Source: Lachnospiraceae bacterium (GTDB lineage Bacteria; Bacillota; Clostridia; Lachnospirales; Lachnospiraceae). From it: a stretch of 64,000 bases of DNA. The notes under the pieces were generated by a model. It searched no databases, was not told the origin of the DNA, and saw only the letters and a list, made by a program, of their open reading frames with translations. Of the stretch, positions 31,284-40,339 are shown in pieces (position 1 is the first letter of the stretch; every line of letters begins with the position of its first letter). The position numbers and the translations under genes were made by a program. The DNA is taken from the NCBI GenBank assembly GCA_029224965.1, contig JAQXVO010000012.1:1-64000 (forward strand), given 5' to 3'.

Positions 31284-31412
31284 GTCTTGAATCTGCAGCA
31301 GGATTTCATCTATGAGTTTTCCGTCTTGAATCTGCAGCAGATTTCATCCATGAGTTTTCTGTCTTGAATCTGCAGCAGGATTTCATCCATGAGTTTTCCG
31401 TCTGAAATTTGT
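31284..31412. repeat. 39/38-bp tandem repeat, about three units
   Basis: GTCTTGAATCTGCAGCAG(G)ATTTCAT at 31284, 31323, 31361, partial at 31400. Confidence 0.85.
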
Positions 31413-31413
31413 A

Positions 31414-31445
31414 CGAAAAAAGGCACTGTGTAAAACACAGTGCCT
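31414..31445 (-). terminator. Terminator of tRNA-Gln
   Basis: Minus strand GGCACTGTGTTTTACACAGTGCCTTTTTT. Confidence 0.85.
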
Positions 31446-31450
31446 GAAGC

Positions 31451-31522
31451 TGGCCCAGCAGGATTCGAACCTGCGAAATGACGGAGTCAGAGTCCGTTGC
31501 CTTACCGCTTGGCTATGGGCCA
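31451..31522 (-). tRNA. tRNA-Gln(CTG)
   Basis: Minus strand TGGCCCATAGCCAAGCGGTAAGGCAACGGACTCTGACTCCGTCATTTCGCAGGTTCGAATCCTGCTGGGCCA. Confidence 0.93.
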
Positions 31523-31708
31523 TTATTGTTCTGCCGCTCTCGCGTCAACAAATGATAATATACAGGACACTGCCTTTGATGTCAAGCACTTTTATGAAAA
31601 AAATAATAAAAAGTTTAAGTCTGAAAATTCAGTCAGATTTCTCTGCCAGTCTTCCGAAGTCCAGTGAGAATTTCGGATGCATTTTTAGAGATCGGCTGGA
31701 AATTTCAA

Positions 31709-32401
31709 TCAGACTTCCGGGGCTAACAGGATCCCCTTCCCATCCTTCCGTACAAATCGGCAGGGCTCCCTGTTTTCGGCCGACAGGCTGCCTTTACTCA
31801 GATTTCTTAAGTCCTCAAAGAAGCGCCCGGCTCTTTCTTCCGGAAGAATTCCCCGGATTTTGACAGCACTGCCGTAATCCTGAGAAAGAAGGATACCGTC
31901 CGAATTCCGGAAGAGATATTCCACCTTTCCGGCCATATCATAAGGATAGATGAGATCAAAGACTTCGCCCCTCTCCTCGGCCAGAACCAGACTCTTCTCT
32001 ACCGCATCCCCCGCCGCCTTGGAATAGGCACGGGTCAGGCCGCCGGTGCCAAGCAGAGTGCCGCCGAAATAGCGGGTGACCACCAGGACTGCATCATGGA
32101 TTCCCTGACCGGTCAGAACATCCAGTATGGGCCGGCCGGCAGTCCCCTGAGGTTCTCCGTCATCCGCAGCCCGCATCAGATCTCCCTTTTCTCCAATCCG
32201 GTAGGCAAAAACGTGGTGCTTGGCATCGTAATATTTCTTTCGGACGGACTCTACGATGACCAGAGCCTCTTCCTCGGAATGCGCCGCATGAAGTTCTGAG
32301 AGAAAACGCGATTTTTTCTCTTCATAATAACCCTCGCCGTCTTCGAAGACGATCTTTTCGACTGCTGTTTTTTCGTCCGCCATATCTTTTCCCAGCCCCA
32401 T
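31709..32401 (-). CDS. YigZ/IMPACT-family protein
   Basis: KKSRFLSELHAAHSEEEALVIVESVRKKYYDAKHHVFAYRIG, DDGEPQGTAGRPILDVL. Confidence 0.92.
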   Translation of the reverse strand: MGLGKDMADEKTAVEKIVFEDGEGYYEEKKSRFLSELHAAHSEEEALVIVESVRKKYYDAKHHVFAYRIGEKGDLMRAADDGEPQGTAGRPILDVLTGQGIHDAVLVVTRYFGGTLLGTGGLTRAYSKAAGDAVEKSLVLAEERGEVFDLIYPYDMAGKVEYLFRNSDGILLSQDYGSAVKIRGILPEERAGRFFEDLRNLSKGSLSAENREPCRFVRKDGKGILLAPEV

Positions 32402-32402
32402 C

Positions 32403-32540
32403 CTGCTCTGCTGTTCTTCTGCCCAGCCGTTCTGCCATTCTTCTGCTCTGCTGCTATGCCATTCTGCCGCTCTGCTGCTCTGCCCGTTCTGCTGCTATGC
32501 TGCTATGCCCGTTCTGCTGCTATGCCGCTCTTCCTGCTGT
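32403..32540. repeat. Low-complexity (C)TGCTCTGCTG/CTGCTATGC repeat tract
   Basis: Repeated TGCTGCTATGC/TCTGCTGCTCTGCC units between divergent yigZ-like and pbp genes. Confidence 0.85.
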
Positions 32541-32642
32541 TTCTGATTATTATACATGATTCTGAAAAGCTATGGTATAATTATGATAATTATGACATGA
32601 AATAAGTAAGAAGGTATCGAACCGTTTTACGCGGAGGTTTTT

Positions 32643-35312
32643 ATGAATTTAGGAAAAAATAACGTGACCTCGAACCGGACTTCCTCGCGAAAGTCCCTTC
32701 GCCGTCGGAAAAAAGCCGGGATCGTCGTCGTCCGATCCATCCTGGTATTTATTCTGGTTCTCCTTGCAGGAGTTATTGCAGCCTTTACCATCTATGCAAG
32801 AAAGCTGATCCAGAAGCTGCCGGATGTATCCACAATCAACATTTCCCCGACCGGCTACTCCACCACCGTCTATGACAGTGATGGAAATGCCATTCAGAAG
32901 CTCGCAGCCACAGGATCCAACCGCGAATATGTCAGCCTGGATCAGATTCCCAAGGATGTTCAGAACGCATTCATCGCCATCGAAGATTCCCGCTTCTATG
33001 AGCATAACGGCGTCGATATCCGGGGCATCTTACGGGCCGGTTTTACTGGTCTTACTTCCGGCGGCCGCATGCAGGGGGCCAGTACCATTACCCAGCAGCT
33101 TTTAAAGAACAATTATTTCTCCACCTGGACTTCGGAAAAGACCTTCCGGGACTCCCTGGAACGGAAAATCCAGGAACAGTATCTGGCCGTTCAGCTGGAA
33201 AAAATCACATCCAAGCAGACCATTCTGGAAAATTATCTCAATACCATAAATCTCGGTCAGAACACTTTAGGCGTTCAGGCAGCATCCAAGCGCTATTTTA
33301 ATAAGAATGTCAGCGAACTCAATCTGTCTGAGGCAGCGGTCATTGCTGCCATCACGCAGAATCCAACCCGTTACAATCCGATTTCCAACCCCGACCAGAA
33401 TGCCGCCCGCCGAAAACTGGTCTTAAAAGACATGCTGGACCAGGGGCTGATCAAGAAATCTCAGTACAAGGAAGCTCTGAACGACAACGTCTACGAAAGA
33501 ATCCAGAATGCCAACAGCGCTGCTTCCGATGATTCGGTCAACTCTTATTTCGTAGATGCTCTGACTGATGAAGTTGTGAATGATCTGGTCAGCCAGCTTG
33601 GCTATACTGAGACCCAGGCCTATCAGAAGCTCTATTCGGGCGGTCTGAAAATCTACTCCACACAGAATACAAAGTTCCAGGAGATTGCCGAGAACGAGAT
33701 CAACAATCAGGACAATTATGGCTTCCAGCCCAAGATTTCCTTTTCCTATGCCCTGACCGTTACTAAGGCAGACGGAAGCTTTGAGAACTACAGCAGCCAG
33801 ACTCTCTTAAACTATTTCCGTCAGACCAAGGATCCGAATTACTCGATCAACTATAACAGTCAGGAAGAAGCTCAGGCGGCCATTGATGAATATAAGGCGG
33901 CCATTCTGAAGGAAGGCGACACTGTCGCTCCCGGAAACGAGGCCGTCACTTTTACCCTCCAGCCCCAGGCAGCAGCAACCATCATCGATCAGAAGACTGG
34001 AAAGGTTCTTGCCCTGGTCGGCGGACGCGGAGACAAGAGTGCAAGTAAGACCCTGAACCGGGCAGTTAATATTACCCGTCAGCCCGGGTCTACATTTAAA
34101 ATCCTGGCCGTCTATGCACCGGCACTGGATGCCGGCGGCAAGACCCTGGCCTCCGTCGAAGACAATGCGCCCACGAACTACGCTTCCTCAGACAAGCAGA
34201 TCCGAAACTCCAATGGCAGATACACCGGCTTCACGACCTTCCGGGAAGCCATCAAGGATTCCATCAACGTTGTTGCTGTCAAGGCTCTGACTGAGATCGG
34301 AACCAGTCTCGGCTACCAGTACGTCCAGGATTTTGGCATCACAACGCTGACCAGCGGCGATAACAACCAGACTCTGGCCATCGGCGGTATTACAAAGGGT
34401 GTCACCGATCTGGAACTCTGCGGAGCTTATGCCACCATCGCAGACTCTGGTCTCTACCATAAACCGACCTTCTACACGAAGGTCGAAGACAATGATGGAA
34501 ATGTCATTCTGAATAACGAAGCCAACCAGGCATCCGAAGGTACAAGGGTCATCAAAGATTCCACTGCATGGCTTCTGACCAGTGCCATGCAGGACGTTAT
34601 GACCAGCGGCACCGGTGTCCGGGCCAATCCATCCAATATCACAGTGGCCGGAAAAACCGGAACCACTAACGATAACCGTGATACCCTGATGGCCGGCTTC
34701 AGCCCCTATTACACCCTGACCGTCTGGGGCGGTTATGATGACAATACGCCGCAGACAACCACTACCTATTCCAAGAACATCTGGCGGAATATCATGAAGC
34801 AGATCAATGACGGATTGAGTGATCCAGGCTTCCCCATGCCTACGGATATCGTCCAGGCAACGGTCTGTTCCGAATCCGGAAAGCTGCCGGTCGACGGAGT
34901 CTGTAATGCAGATCCCCGCGGTGATAAGACCATCAACGAATATTTTGCCAAGGATACCGTTCCGACCGACACCTGCGATCACCATATCAAGGTCAAGATC
35001 TGCCAGGCATCCAATCTTCCGGCTGGTCCTTACTGCCCGGCATCACAAGTAGCGGAGAAGGTCTTTGTAACCGGCGGAAGCCAGGGGACCGAAGAAGCAC
35101 CCTATCTCATCGATGATGCCACCCTCCAGAAGACCTGCAATGTCCATACCCAGCCTACCATCGACGTACCGGATAGCAATCATATTACGACCGAAGGCCA
35201 GACCGGGACCGGGGAGACCTCTTCCGGAGCAGCCTCCGGCACAGGGGCAGAAGCGGAAGGGACAGCTTCCGGTACAAGCGGAACGGGCTCCGCCAGGGCT
35301 TCCGGAAACTAA
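32643..35312 (+). CDS. Class A penicillin-binding protein (transglycosylase/transpeptidase)
   Basis: GT51 motifs (AIEDSRFYEHNGVD, GASTITQQLLKN), transpeptidase (RQPGSTFKI, SINV, AGKTGTT). Confidence 0.96.
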   Translation: MNLGKNNVTSNRTSSRKSLRRRKKAGIVVVRSILVFILVLLAGVIAAFTIYARKLIQKLPDVSTINISPTGYSTTVYDSDGNAIQKLAATGSNREYVSLDQIPKDVQNAFIAIEDSRFYEHNGVDIRGILRAGFTGLTSGGRMQGASTITQQLLKNNYFSTWTSEKTFRDSLERKIQEQYLAVQLEKITSKQTILENYLNTINLGQNTLGVQAASKRYFNKNVSELNLSEAAVIAAITQNPTRYNPISNPDQNAARRKLVLKDMLDQGLIKKSQYKEALNDNVYERIQNANSAASDDSVNSYFVDALTDEVVNDLVSQLGYTETQAYQKLYSGGLKIYSTQNTKFQEIAENEINNQDNYGFQPKISFSYALTVTKADGSFENYSSQTLLNYFRQTKDPNYSINYNSQEEAQAAIDEYKAAILKEGDTVAPGNEAVTFTLQPQAAATIIDQKTGKVLALVGGRGDKSASKTLNRAVNITRQPGSTFKILAVYAPALDAGGKTLASVEDNAPTNYASSDKQIRNSNGRYTGFTTFREAIKDSINVVAVKALTEIGTSLGYQYVQDFGITTLTSGDNNQTLAIGGITKGVTDLELCGAYATIADSGLYHKPTFYTKVEDNDGNVILNNEANQASEGTRVIKDSTAWLLTSAMQDVMTSGTGVRANPSNITVAGKTGTTNDNRDTLMAGFSPYYTLTVWGGYDDNTPQTTTTYSKNIWRNIMKQINDGLSDPGFPMPTDIVQATVCSESGKLPVDGVCNADPRGDKTINEYFAKDTVPTDTCDHHIKVKICQASNLPAGPYCPASQVAEKVFVTGGSQGTEEAPYLIDDATLQKTCNVHTQPTIDVPDSNHITTEGQTGTGETSSGAASGTGAEAEGTASGTSGTGSARASGN

Positions 35313-35323
35313 CTGCTGTAAAT

Positions 35324-35370
35324 AAAAAATACTTCAGAGTCAGCCAGAAGCTTTCTCTGAAGTATTTTTT
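35324..35370. terminator. Bidirectional terminator between pbp and array 2
   Basis: AAAAAATACTTCAGAG-loop-CTCTGAAGTATTTTTT, 16-bp stem. Confidence 0.85.
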
Positions 35371-35414
35371 CTTGAAATCTTGAATTTTGAAGCCTTCCCT
35401 CCGGCTTACGGGAT

Positions 35415-35945
35415 TTATACATCGATTTTGACGAAAATCTCGAACCCCGTTGTACGATGTCCGAATTTCTGTGATTTTGTACAACGATTCTGAAAGGAAT
35501 CTCGAACCCCGTTGTACGATATCTGAATTTCTGTGATTTTGTACAACGATTTTGAATGTAATTTCCAATCCCGTTGTACGATATCCGAATTTCAGCGATT
35601 TTGTACAACGATTCTGAAAGGAATCTCGAATCCCGTTGTACAATGTCCGGATTTCAGCGATTTTGTACAACGATTTTGAATGTAATTTCCAATCCCGTTG
35701 TACGATATCCGAATTTCTGTGATTTTGTACAACGATTCTGAAAGGATTTTCAAATCCCGTTGTATGATGTCCGAATTTCTGTGATTTTGTACAACGATTT
35801 TGAATGAAATTTCCTATCCCGTTGTACGATGTCCGAATTTCTGTGATTTTGTACAACGATTTTGAATGAAATTTCCTATCCCGTTGTACGATGTCCGAAT
35901 TTCTGTGATTTTATACATTGGTTTCAAAGGAAATCCCGAATTCCG
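35415..35945 (-). repeat. 62-bp hairpin-repeat array 2 (eight units plus partial ends)
   Basis: GTTGTA(C/T)(G/A)AT markers at 35449, 35511, 35573, 35635, 35697, 35759, 35821, 35883; exact 62-bp spacing. Confidence 0.95.
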
Positions 35946-35987
35946 ACCTTCCTCAGGCCTCAGCCTTCACACCTCAAGCCTCAGATC

Positions 35988-38108
35988 TCAGACCTCGAAC
36001 AGCATATCGCCATAGCTTGGCATGGGCCACATATCCTTATCGACAATCATTTCCAGAGCATCGACCGGCTTCCTCAGTGCCTCCATGGCAGTTTCCACAG
36101 TCTGATAATAATAGCGGGCCCTCTTCTGATGGTCCCTGATTTCCATGCCGGTAGAGACATCCTTCTCCAGCGCATCCAGAGCTTCCCTGGTCTGGCAGAG
36201 GAGATCATCGGTTTTCTTCAGGAGATCCGCCTGGGTCTTGGGTGCGAAGCCTGCAGCCTTCTGGATCTCATTGATCGAAGAAGCAAGCTCTGTCTCATAA
36301 CCGATCACAGCTGGAATGATCTGCTTTCCGGCCATATCCAGCATGGTCTTGGCCTCGATATTGACCTTCTTGGCATAGGTATCATACTCGATATCCTCAC
36401 GGGACTCGAGTTCAGCCCGGTTGAAGACATGGAACTTCTCAAAAGTGGCAACGGTCTTCTCCGTGGTCAGAGCCGGGATGGCATCAACCATGGACTGAAT
36501 GTTGGGCAGTCCGCGGCGCTGGGCTTCCTTGACCCATTCCTTGGAATAGCCGTCTCCATTGAAGACGATTCTCTGATGCTTGATGGCCAGGTCTTTGATC
36601 AGGTCATGGATAGCCATGTTAAAGTCATCGGCATTCTCCAGAATGTCACAGGCATCGGAGAAAGCCTCTGCAACAATGGTATTTAAGACAATATTGGGCT
36701 CGCCGACCGAATCCTCCGATCCGACCATACGGAACTCGAACTTGTTTCCAGTAAAGGCAAAAGGTGAAGTCCGGTTACGATCGGTGGCATCCTTCATGAA
36801 ATCAGGAAGAGAAGCCACGCCGGTCTTCATTTTCTTACCGGAAATGGAGTGCGTTGCGGAGCCGGTGCTGATCAGCTGAGCTAGAACATCATCCAGCTGG
36901 TCGCCCAGATAAACACTGATGATTGCTGGCGGTGCTTCAGAGCCGCCCAGACGGTGGTCGTTTCCGACATCGGCAGCAGACTCTCTTAAAAGATCCGCAT
37001 GATTGTCGACAGCGGCCAGGATGCAGCATAGAACCAGAAGGAACTGAAGATTCTCATGAGGGGTCTTGCCCGGATCCAGGAGGTTGATGCCGTCATCCGT
37101 TACCAGGGACCAGTTGTTGTGCTTGCCGGAGCCGTTGACGCCGTCGAAGGGTTTCTCATGAAGCAGGCACTGCAGGCCATGGCGGTTAGCTACCCGGCGC
37201 AGGGTCTCCATGATCATCTGGTTATGGTCAACGGCGATATTGGCATCCTCGTAAATGGGAGCCAGCTCGTGCTGTCCCGGAGCAACCTCATTGTGCTCGG
37301 TCTTGGCCGGCACACCCAGTCTCCAGAGCTCCTTATCCGCATCTCTCATAAAGGAAGCGATACGGGCGGGAATGGTACCGAAATAGTGGTCATCCATTTC
37401 CTGACCCTTGGGAGGCATAGCTCCGAAAAGAGTCCGTCCGGTATAGACCAGATCCTTCCGCTTGAGGAAGTTCTCCCGGTCAATGATGAAGTATTCCTGC
37501 TCGACACCGACCGAAGGGGTGACATAGTGAGAGGTCTGATTTCCGAACAGGCGAAGGAGACGGATGGCCTGGCTGCTGATGGCTTCCATGGAACGAAGAA
37601 GCGGTGTCTTCTGATCCAGGGCCTCGCCGGTATAGGAACAGAAGGCGGTCGGGATGCAGAGAACCGCACCGGACTCATCATGACGGACAAAGGCCGGTGA
37701 TGAGCAGTCCCAGGTGGTATAGCCTCTGGCTTCAAAAGTCGCTCTCAAGCCTCCGGAAGGGAAGCTGGATGCATCCGGCTCGCCCTTGATCAGCTCCTTT
37801 CCGGAGAAGCTCATCAGGACCTTGCCGCTCGCATCCGGAGCCGTGATAAAGGAATCATGCTTCTCGGCTGTAACGCCGGTCAGAGGCTGGAACCAGTGGG
37901 TGTAATGGGTGGCCCCCTGCTCAATGGCCCATTCCTTCATTTCATGTGCAACGACATCCGCGGTCTCGAGATCCAGATCCTTGCCCAGACGGATGGTCTC
38001 CTTCAGTTTCTGATAGGTTTTCTTGGGGAGGCGGGCACGCATGACTTCGTCATTGAAGACGCTTTCCCCGAAAATGTCAGAGACATTGAAGTATTCTTTA
38101 TCTTCCAT
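35988..38108 (-). CDS. glnN: Glutamine synthetase type III
   Basis: GSIII hallmarks: PKKTYQKLKETI, THYTHWFQPLTGVTAEKHDSF, VGVEQEYFIID, NGSGKHNNWSL, NRTSPFAFTGNKFEFRMVGS. Confidence 0.96.
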   Translation of the reverse strand: MEDKEYFNVSDIFGESVFNDEVMRARLPKKTYQKLKETIRLGKDLDLETADVVAHEMKEWAIEQGATHYTHWFQPLTGVTAEKHDSFITAPDASGKVLMSFSGKELIKGEPDASSFPSGGLRATFEARGYTTWDCSSPAFVRHDESGAVLCIPTAFCSYTGEALDQKTPLLRSMEAISSQAIRLLRLFGNQTSHYVTPSVGVEQEYFIIDRENFLKRKDLVYTGRTLFGAMPPKGQEMDDHYFGTIPARIASFMRDADKELWRLGVPAKTEHNEVAPGQHELAPIYEDANIAVDHNQMIMETLRRVANRHGLQCLLHEKPFDGVNGSGKHNNWSLVTDDGINLLDPGKTPHENLQFLLVLCCILAAVDNHADLLRESAADVGNDHRLGGSEAPPAIISVYLGDQLDDVLAQLISTGSATHSISGKKMKTGVASLPDFMKDATDRNRTSPFAFTGNKFEFRMVGSEDSVGEPNIVLNTIVAEAFSDACDILENADDFNMAIHDLIKDLAIKHQRIVFNGDGYSKEWVKEAQRRGLPNIQSMVDAIPALTTEKTVATFEKFHVFNRAELESREDIEYDTYAKKVNIEAKTMLDMAGKQIIPAVIGYETELASSINEIQKAAGFAPKTQADLLKKTDDLLCQTREALDALEKDVSTGMEIRDHQKRARYYYQTVETAMEALRKPVDALEMIVDKDMWPMPSYGDMLFEV

Positions 38109-38120
38109 TTGTTTTTCCTT

Positions 38121-38165
38121 TTCAAAAAACAATAGAGGATGCACCGACTGGAACATCCTCTATTG
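38121..38165 (-). terminator. Intrinsic terminator/attenuator directly upstream of glnN
   Basis: Minus strand CAATAGAGGATG-loop-CATCCTCTATTG-TTTTTT, then the glnN RBS and ATG. Confidence 0.8.
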
Positions 38166-38210
38166 AATCAGGCTGACAGAAGCTCTGTCAGCTGACATAT
38201 TCTCTTATGC

Positions 38211-39074
38211 TCAGGCCTTGTCCTTGGAACCGAAGAGCTCGATCTTCTCCTTGACTTCCTGGCAGATTGCTTCATATCCGGGAAGAAGAAGCTTACGGGG
38301 ATCATAGCCCTTGCCCTGCTTATCCTTGCCTTCTTCGATGTACTTACGAGTTGCGGCAGCGAATACCAGCTGGCACTCGGTGTTTACATTTACCTTGGAA
38401 ACGCCAAGAGTGATGGCCTTCTTGACCTGGTCATCCGGGATTCCGGAACCGCCGTGAAGAACCAGAGGCATATCGCCGGTCTTCTGCTGGATGGCATCCA
38501 GTGTCTCGAAGGAAAGTCCCTTCCAGTTTGCCGGATAGATACCATGGATATTACCAATACCTGCAGCCAGCATATCAACGCCCAGATCAGCGATTCTCTT
38601 GCACTCGTCTGGATCAGCGCACTCGCCCATACCGATGACGCCGTCTTCCTCGCCGCCGATGGCACCAACTTCAGCCTCGATGGACATTCCATTGTCATGA
38701 GCCAGCTTTACGAGTTCCTTGGTCTTCTCAACGTTCTCTTCGATGTCGTAGTGAGAACCGTCGAACATGATGGAGGAGAAACCAACCTCAACGCACTTCT
38801 TGGCTCCTTCGTAAGTACCATGATCCAGATGAAGAGCTACAGGAACGGTGATTCCAAGAGTCTCATCCATTGCACGGACCATAGCTGCTACGGTAGCAAA
38901 GCCTGTCATGTACTTGCCGGCACCCTCGGATACACCAAGGATGACAGGGGAGTTCATTTCCTGAGCAGTATTGAGAATTGCCTTGGTCCACTCCAGGTTA
39001 TTGATATTGAACTGGCCGACTGCATAATGACCAGCCTTGGCCTTTTTCAGCATCTCAGCAGCAGAAACGATCAT
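38211..39074 (-). CDS. fba: Class II fructose-bisphosphate aldolase
   Basis: GHYAVGQFNINNLEWTKAIL, PVALHLDHGTYEGAKKCVEVGFSSIMFDGSH, VLHGGSGIPDDQVKKAI. Confidence 0.96.
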   Translation of the reverse strand: MIVSAAEMLKKAKAGHYAVGQFNINNLEWTKAILNTAQEMNSPVILGVSEGAGKYMTGFATVAAMVRAMDETLGITVPVALHLDHGTYEGAKKCVEVGFSSIMFDGSHYDIEENVEKTKELVKLAHDNGMSIEAEVGAIGGEEDGVIGMGECADPDECKRIADLGVDMLAAGIGNIHGIYPANWKGLSFETLDAIQQKTGDMPLVLHGGSGIPDDQVKKAITLGVSKVNVNTECQLVFAAATRKYIEEGKDKQGKGYDPRKLLLPGYEAICQEVKEKIELFGSKDKA

Positions 39075-39181
39075 AATAATCTCCTTCCAAAATAATCTAC
39101 TAAGAATTATTAAATTGATACATCGACAGAATACCGCTTTTTCCGGCACACTCTGTCTAAACTATTATAGAGCAAAGGAAT

Positions 39182-40069
39182 TTAGGCTTCAACCATAATT
39201 TCCAGAGCCTTGTGACAGAGACTGACCTCAGAGACCTTCTGTGTCCCGCCATACTCGCCGTCCAGAGTCCAGGACACATCCTCGCCAGCCGTAAGCTTGA
39301 GATTTGAGGTCTGGAAGGAATAGAGCATATCCGAATCCCTCCGTCCGGTCTGCAGACAGTTTAAAACTTCGGCCAGCTCGATCGGATTCTTTGGCATCCG
39401 AATGAGGGTCACCTCGAAGAGGCCGTCATTTAAGCTGACATCCTGTGGAACCATCTGACGGAATCCGCCGATGGAGTTGGAATTGGAGATCATACCGTAG
39501 ATGAACTCGTCATACATGACATTGCCGTCATATTCGACCTGCATACGGTAAGAAGGCACCTCCCGAAGCTGCTTGGCACCCTCGAGAATATAGGCCAGAT
39601 GGCCGAGGTTATTCTTCATGTCCTGAGGGGTCGAATAGGAAACCTCGGTAAAGATACCGAAGGCTGCCACGTAGACAAAATGCCGGTCGTTAAAGGAACC
39701 GATATCCACCGGATAGGGCTTTCCGCTGACTGCAATCTTTGCTGCCCTGGTCATGTCCTTGTCAATGCCGAGCGAATTTCCAAAATCGTTCGTGGATCCG
39801 GCCGGAATGTAACCGATCGGAATCTTGACAGGCGACTGCATCATGCCGGATACGACTTCATCGAGAGTGCCGTCACCGCCGCTGCAGACGATCCGGTCGA
39901 ACTCTATGGCCCGTTCCTTTGTAACCTCGATGGCATCCCCCTGACTCTGGGTCGTATGAACCGTCACGTCAAAGCCGGCCTTGACCATGATGTCAAGGAT
40001 CTCCGGCAGACAGGAGCGGATCTGGCCCTTGCCCGATCTGGGATTAAAAATAAACAGAAGTTTTTTCAT
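39182..40069 (-). CDS. Diacylglycerol/lipid kinase (YegS/LCB5-like)
   Basis: LFIFNPRSGKGQIRSCLPEI, VCSGGDGTLDEVVSGMM, IGYIPAGSTNDFGNSLGI. Confidence 0.93.
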   Translation of the reverse strand: MKKLLFIFNPRSGKGQIRSCLPEILDIMVKAGFDVTVHTTQSQGDAIEVTKERAIEFDRIVCSGGDGTLDEVVSGMMQSPVKIPIGYIPAGSTNDFGNSLGIDKDMTRAAKIAVSGKPYPVDIGSFNDRHFVYVAAFGIFTEVSYSTPQDMKNNLGHLAYILEGAKQLREVPSYRMQVEYDGNVMYDEFIYGMISNSNSIGGFRQMVPQDVSLNDGLFEVTLIRMPKNPIELAEVLNCLQTGRRDSDMLYSFQTSNLKLTAGEDVSWTLDGEYGGTQKVSEVSLCHKALEIMVEA

Positions 40070-40090
40070 TCGCCTCTGCCCTCCGGAAAC

Positions 40091-40339
40091 TTAAGCAGTC
40101 AGGAACTTTTCCATGGCGTCTACTGCATCGGACTCATCCTGTCCCTCTGCAGAAACCGTTACCTTGGATCCGCTGGTAAGTACCAGGCTCATCATACCCA
40201 TAATGGACTTTGCATTGACCTTCTTGTTTCCGATCTCAAAGTAAACCTGACTCTGATACTGATTTGCCAGCTGTACCAGATGTGCAATGGGTGTTGCTTC
40301 TGTTGAATTTGCCATCTGAACAACTACTTCCTTTTTCAT
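40091..40339 (-). CDS. crh: Crh-like HPr paralogue lacking the catalytic histidine
   Basis: ANSTEATPIAHLVQLANQY has no GxHARPA motif; retains the Ser46 region KKVNAKSIMGMMSL; downstream of whiA. Confidence 0.85.
   Translation of the reverse strand: MKKEVVVQMANSTEATPIAHLVQLANQYQSQVYFEIGNKKVNAKSIMGMMSLVLTSGSKVTVSAEGQDESDAVDAMEKFLTA

Noticed and set aside
35185-35856. 223-aa minus-strand ORF
   Set aside because: Translation of 62-bp repeat array 2, running into the antisense of the pbp 3' end; period not a multiple of three.
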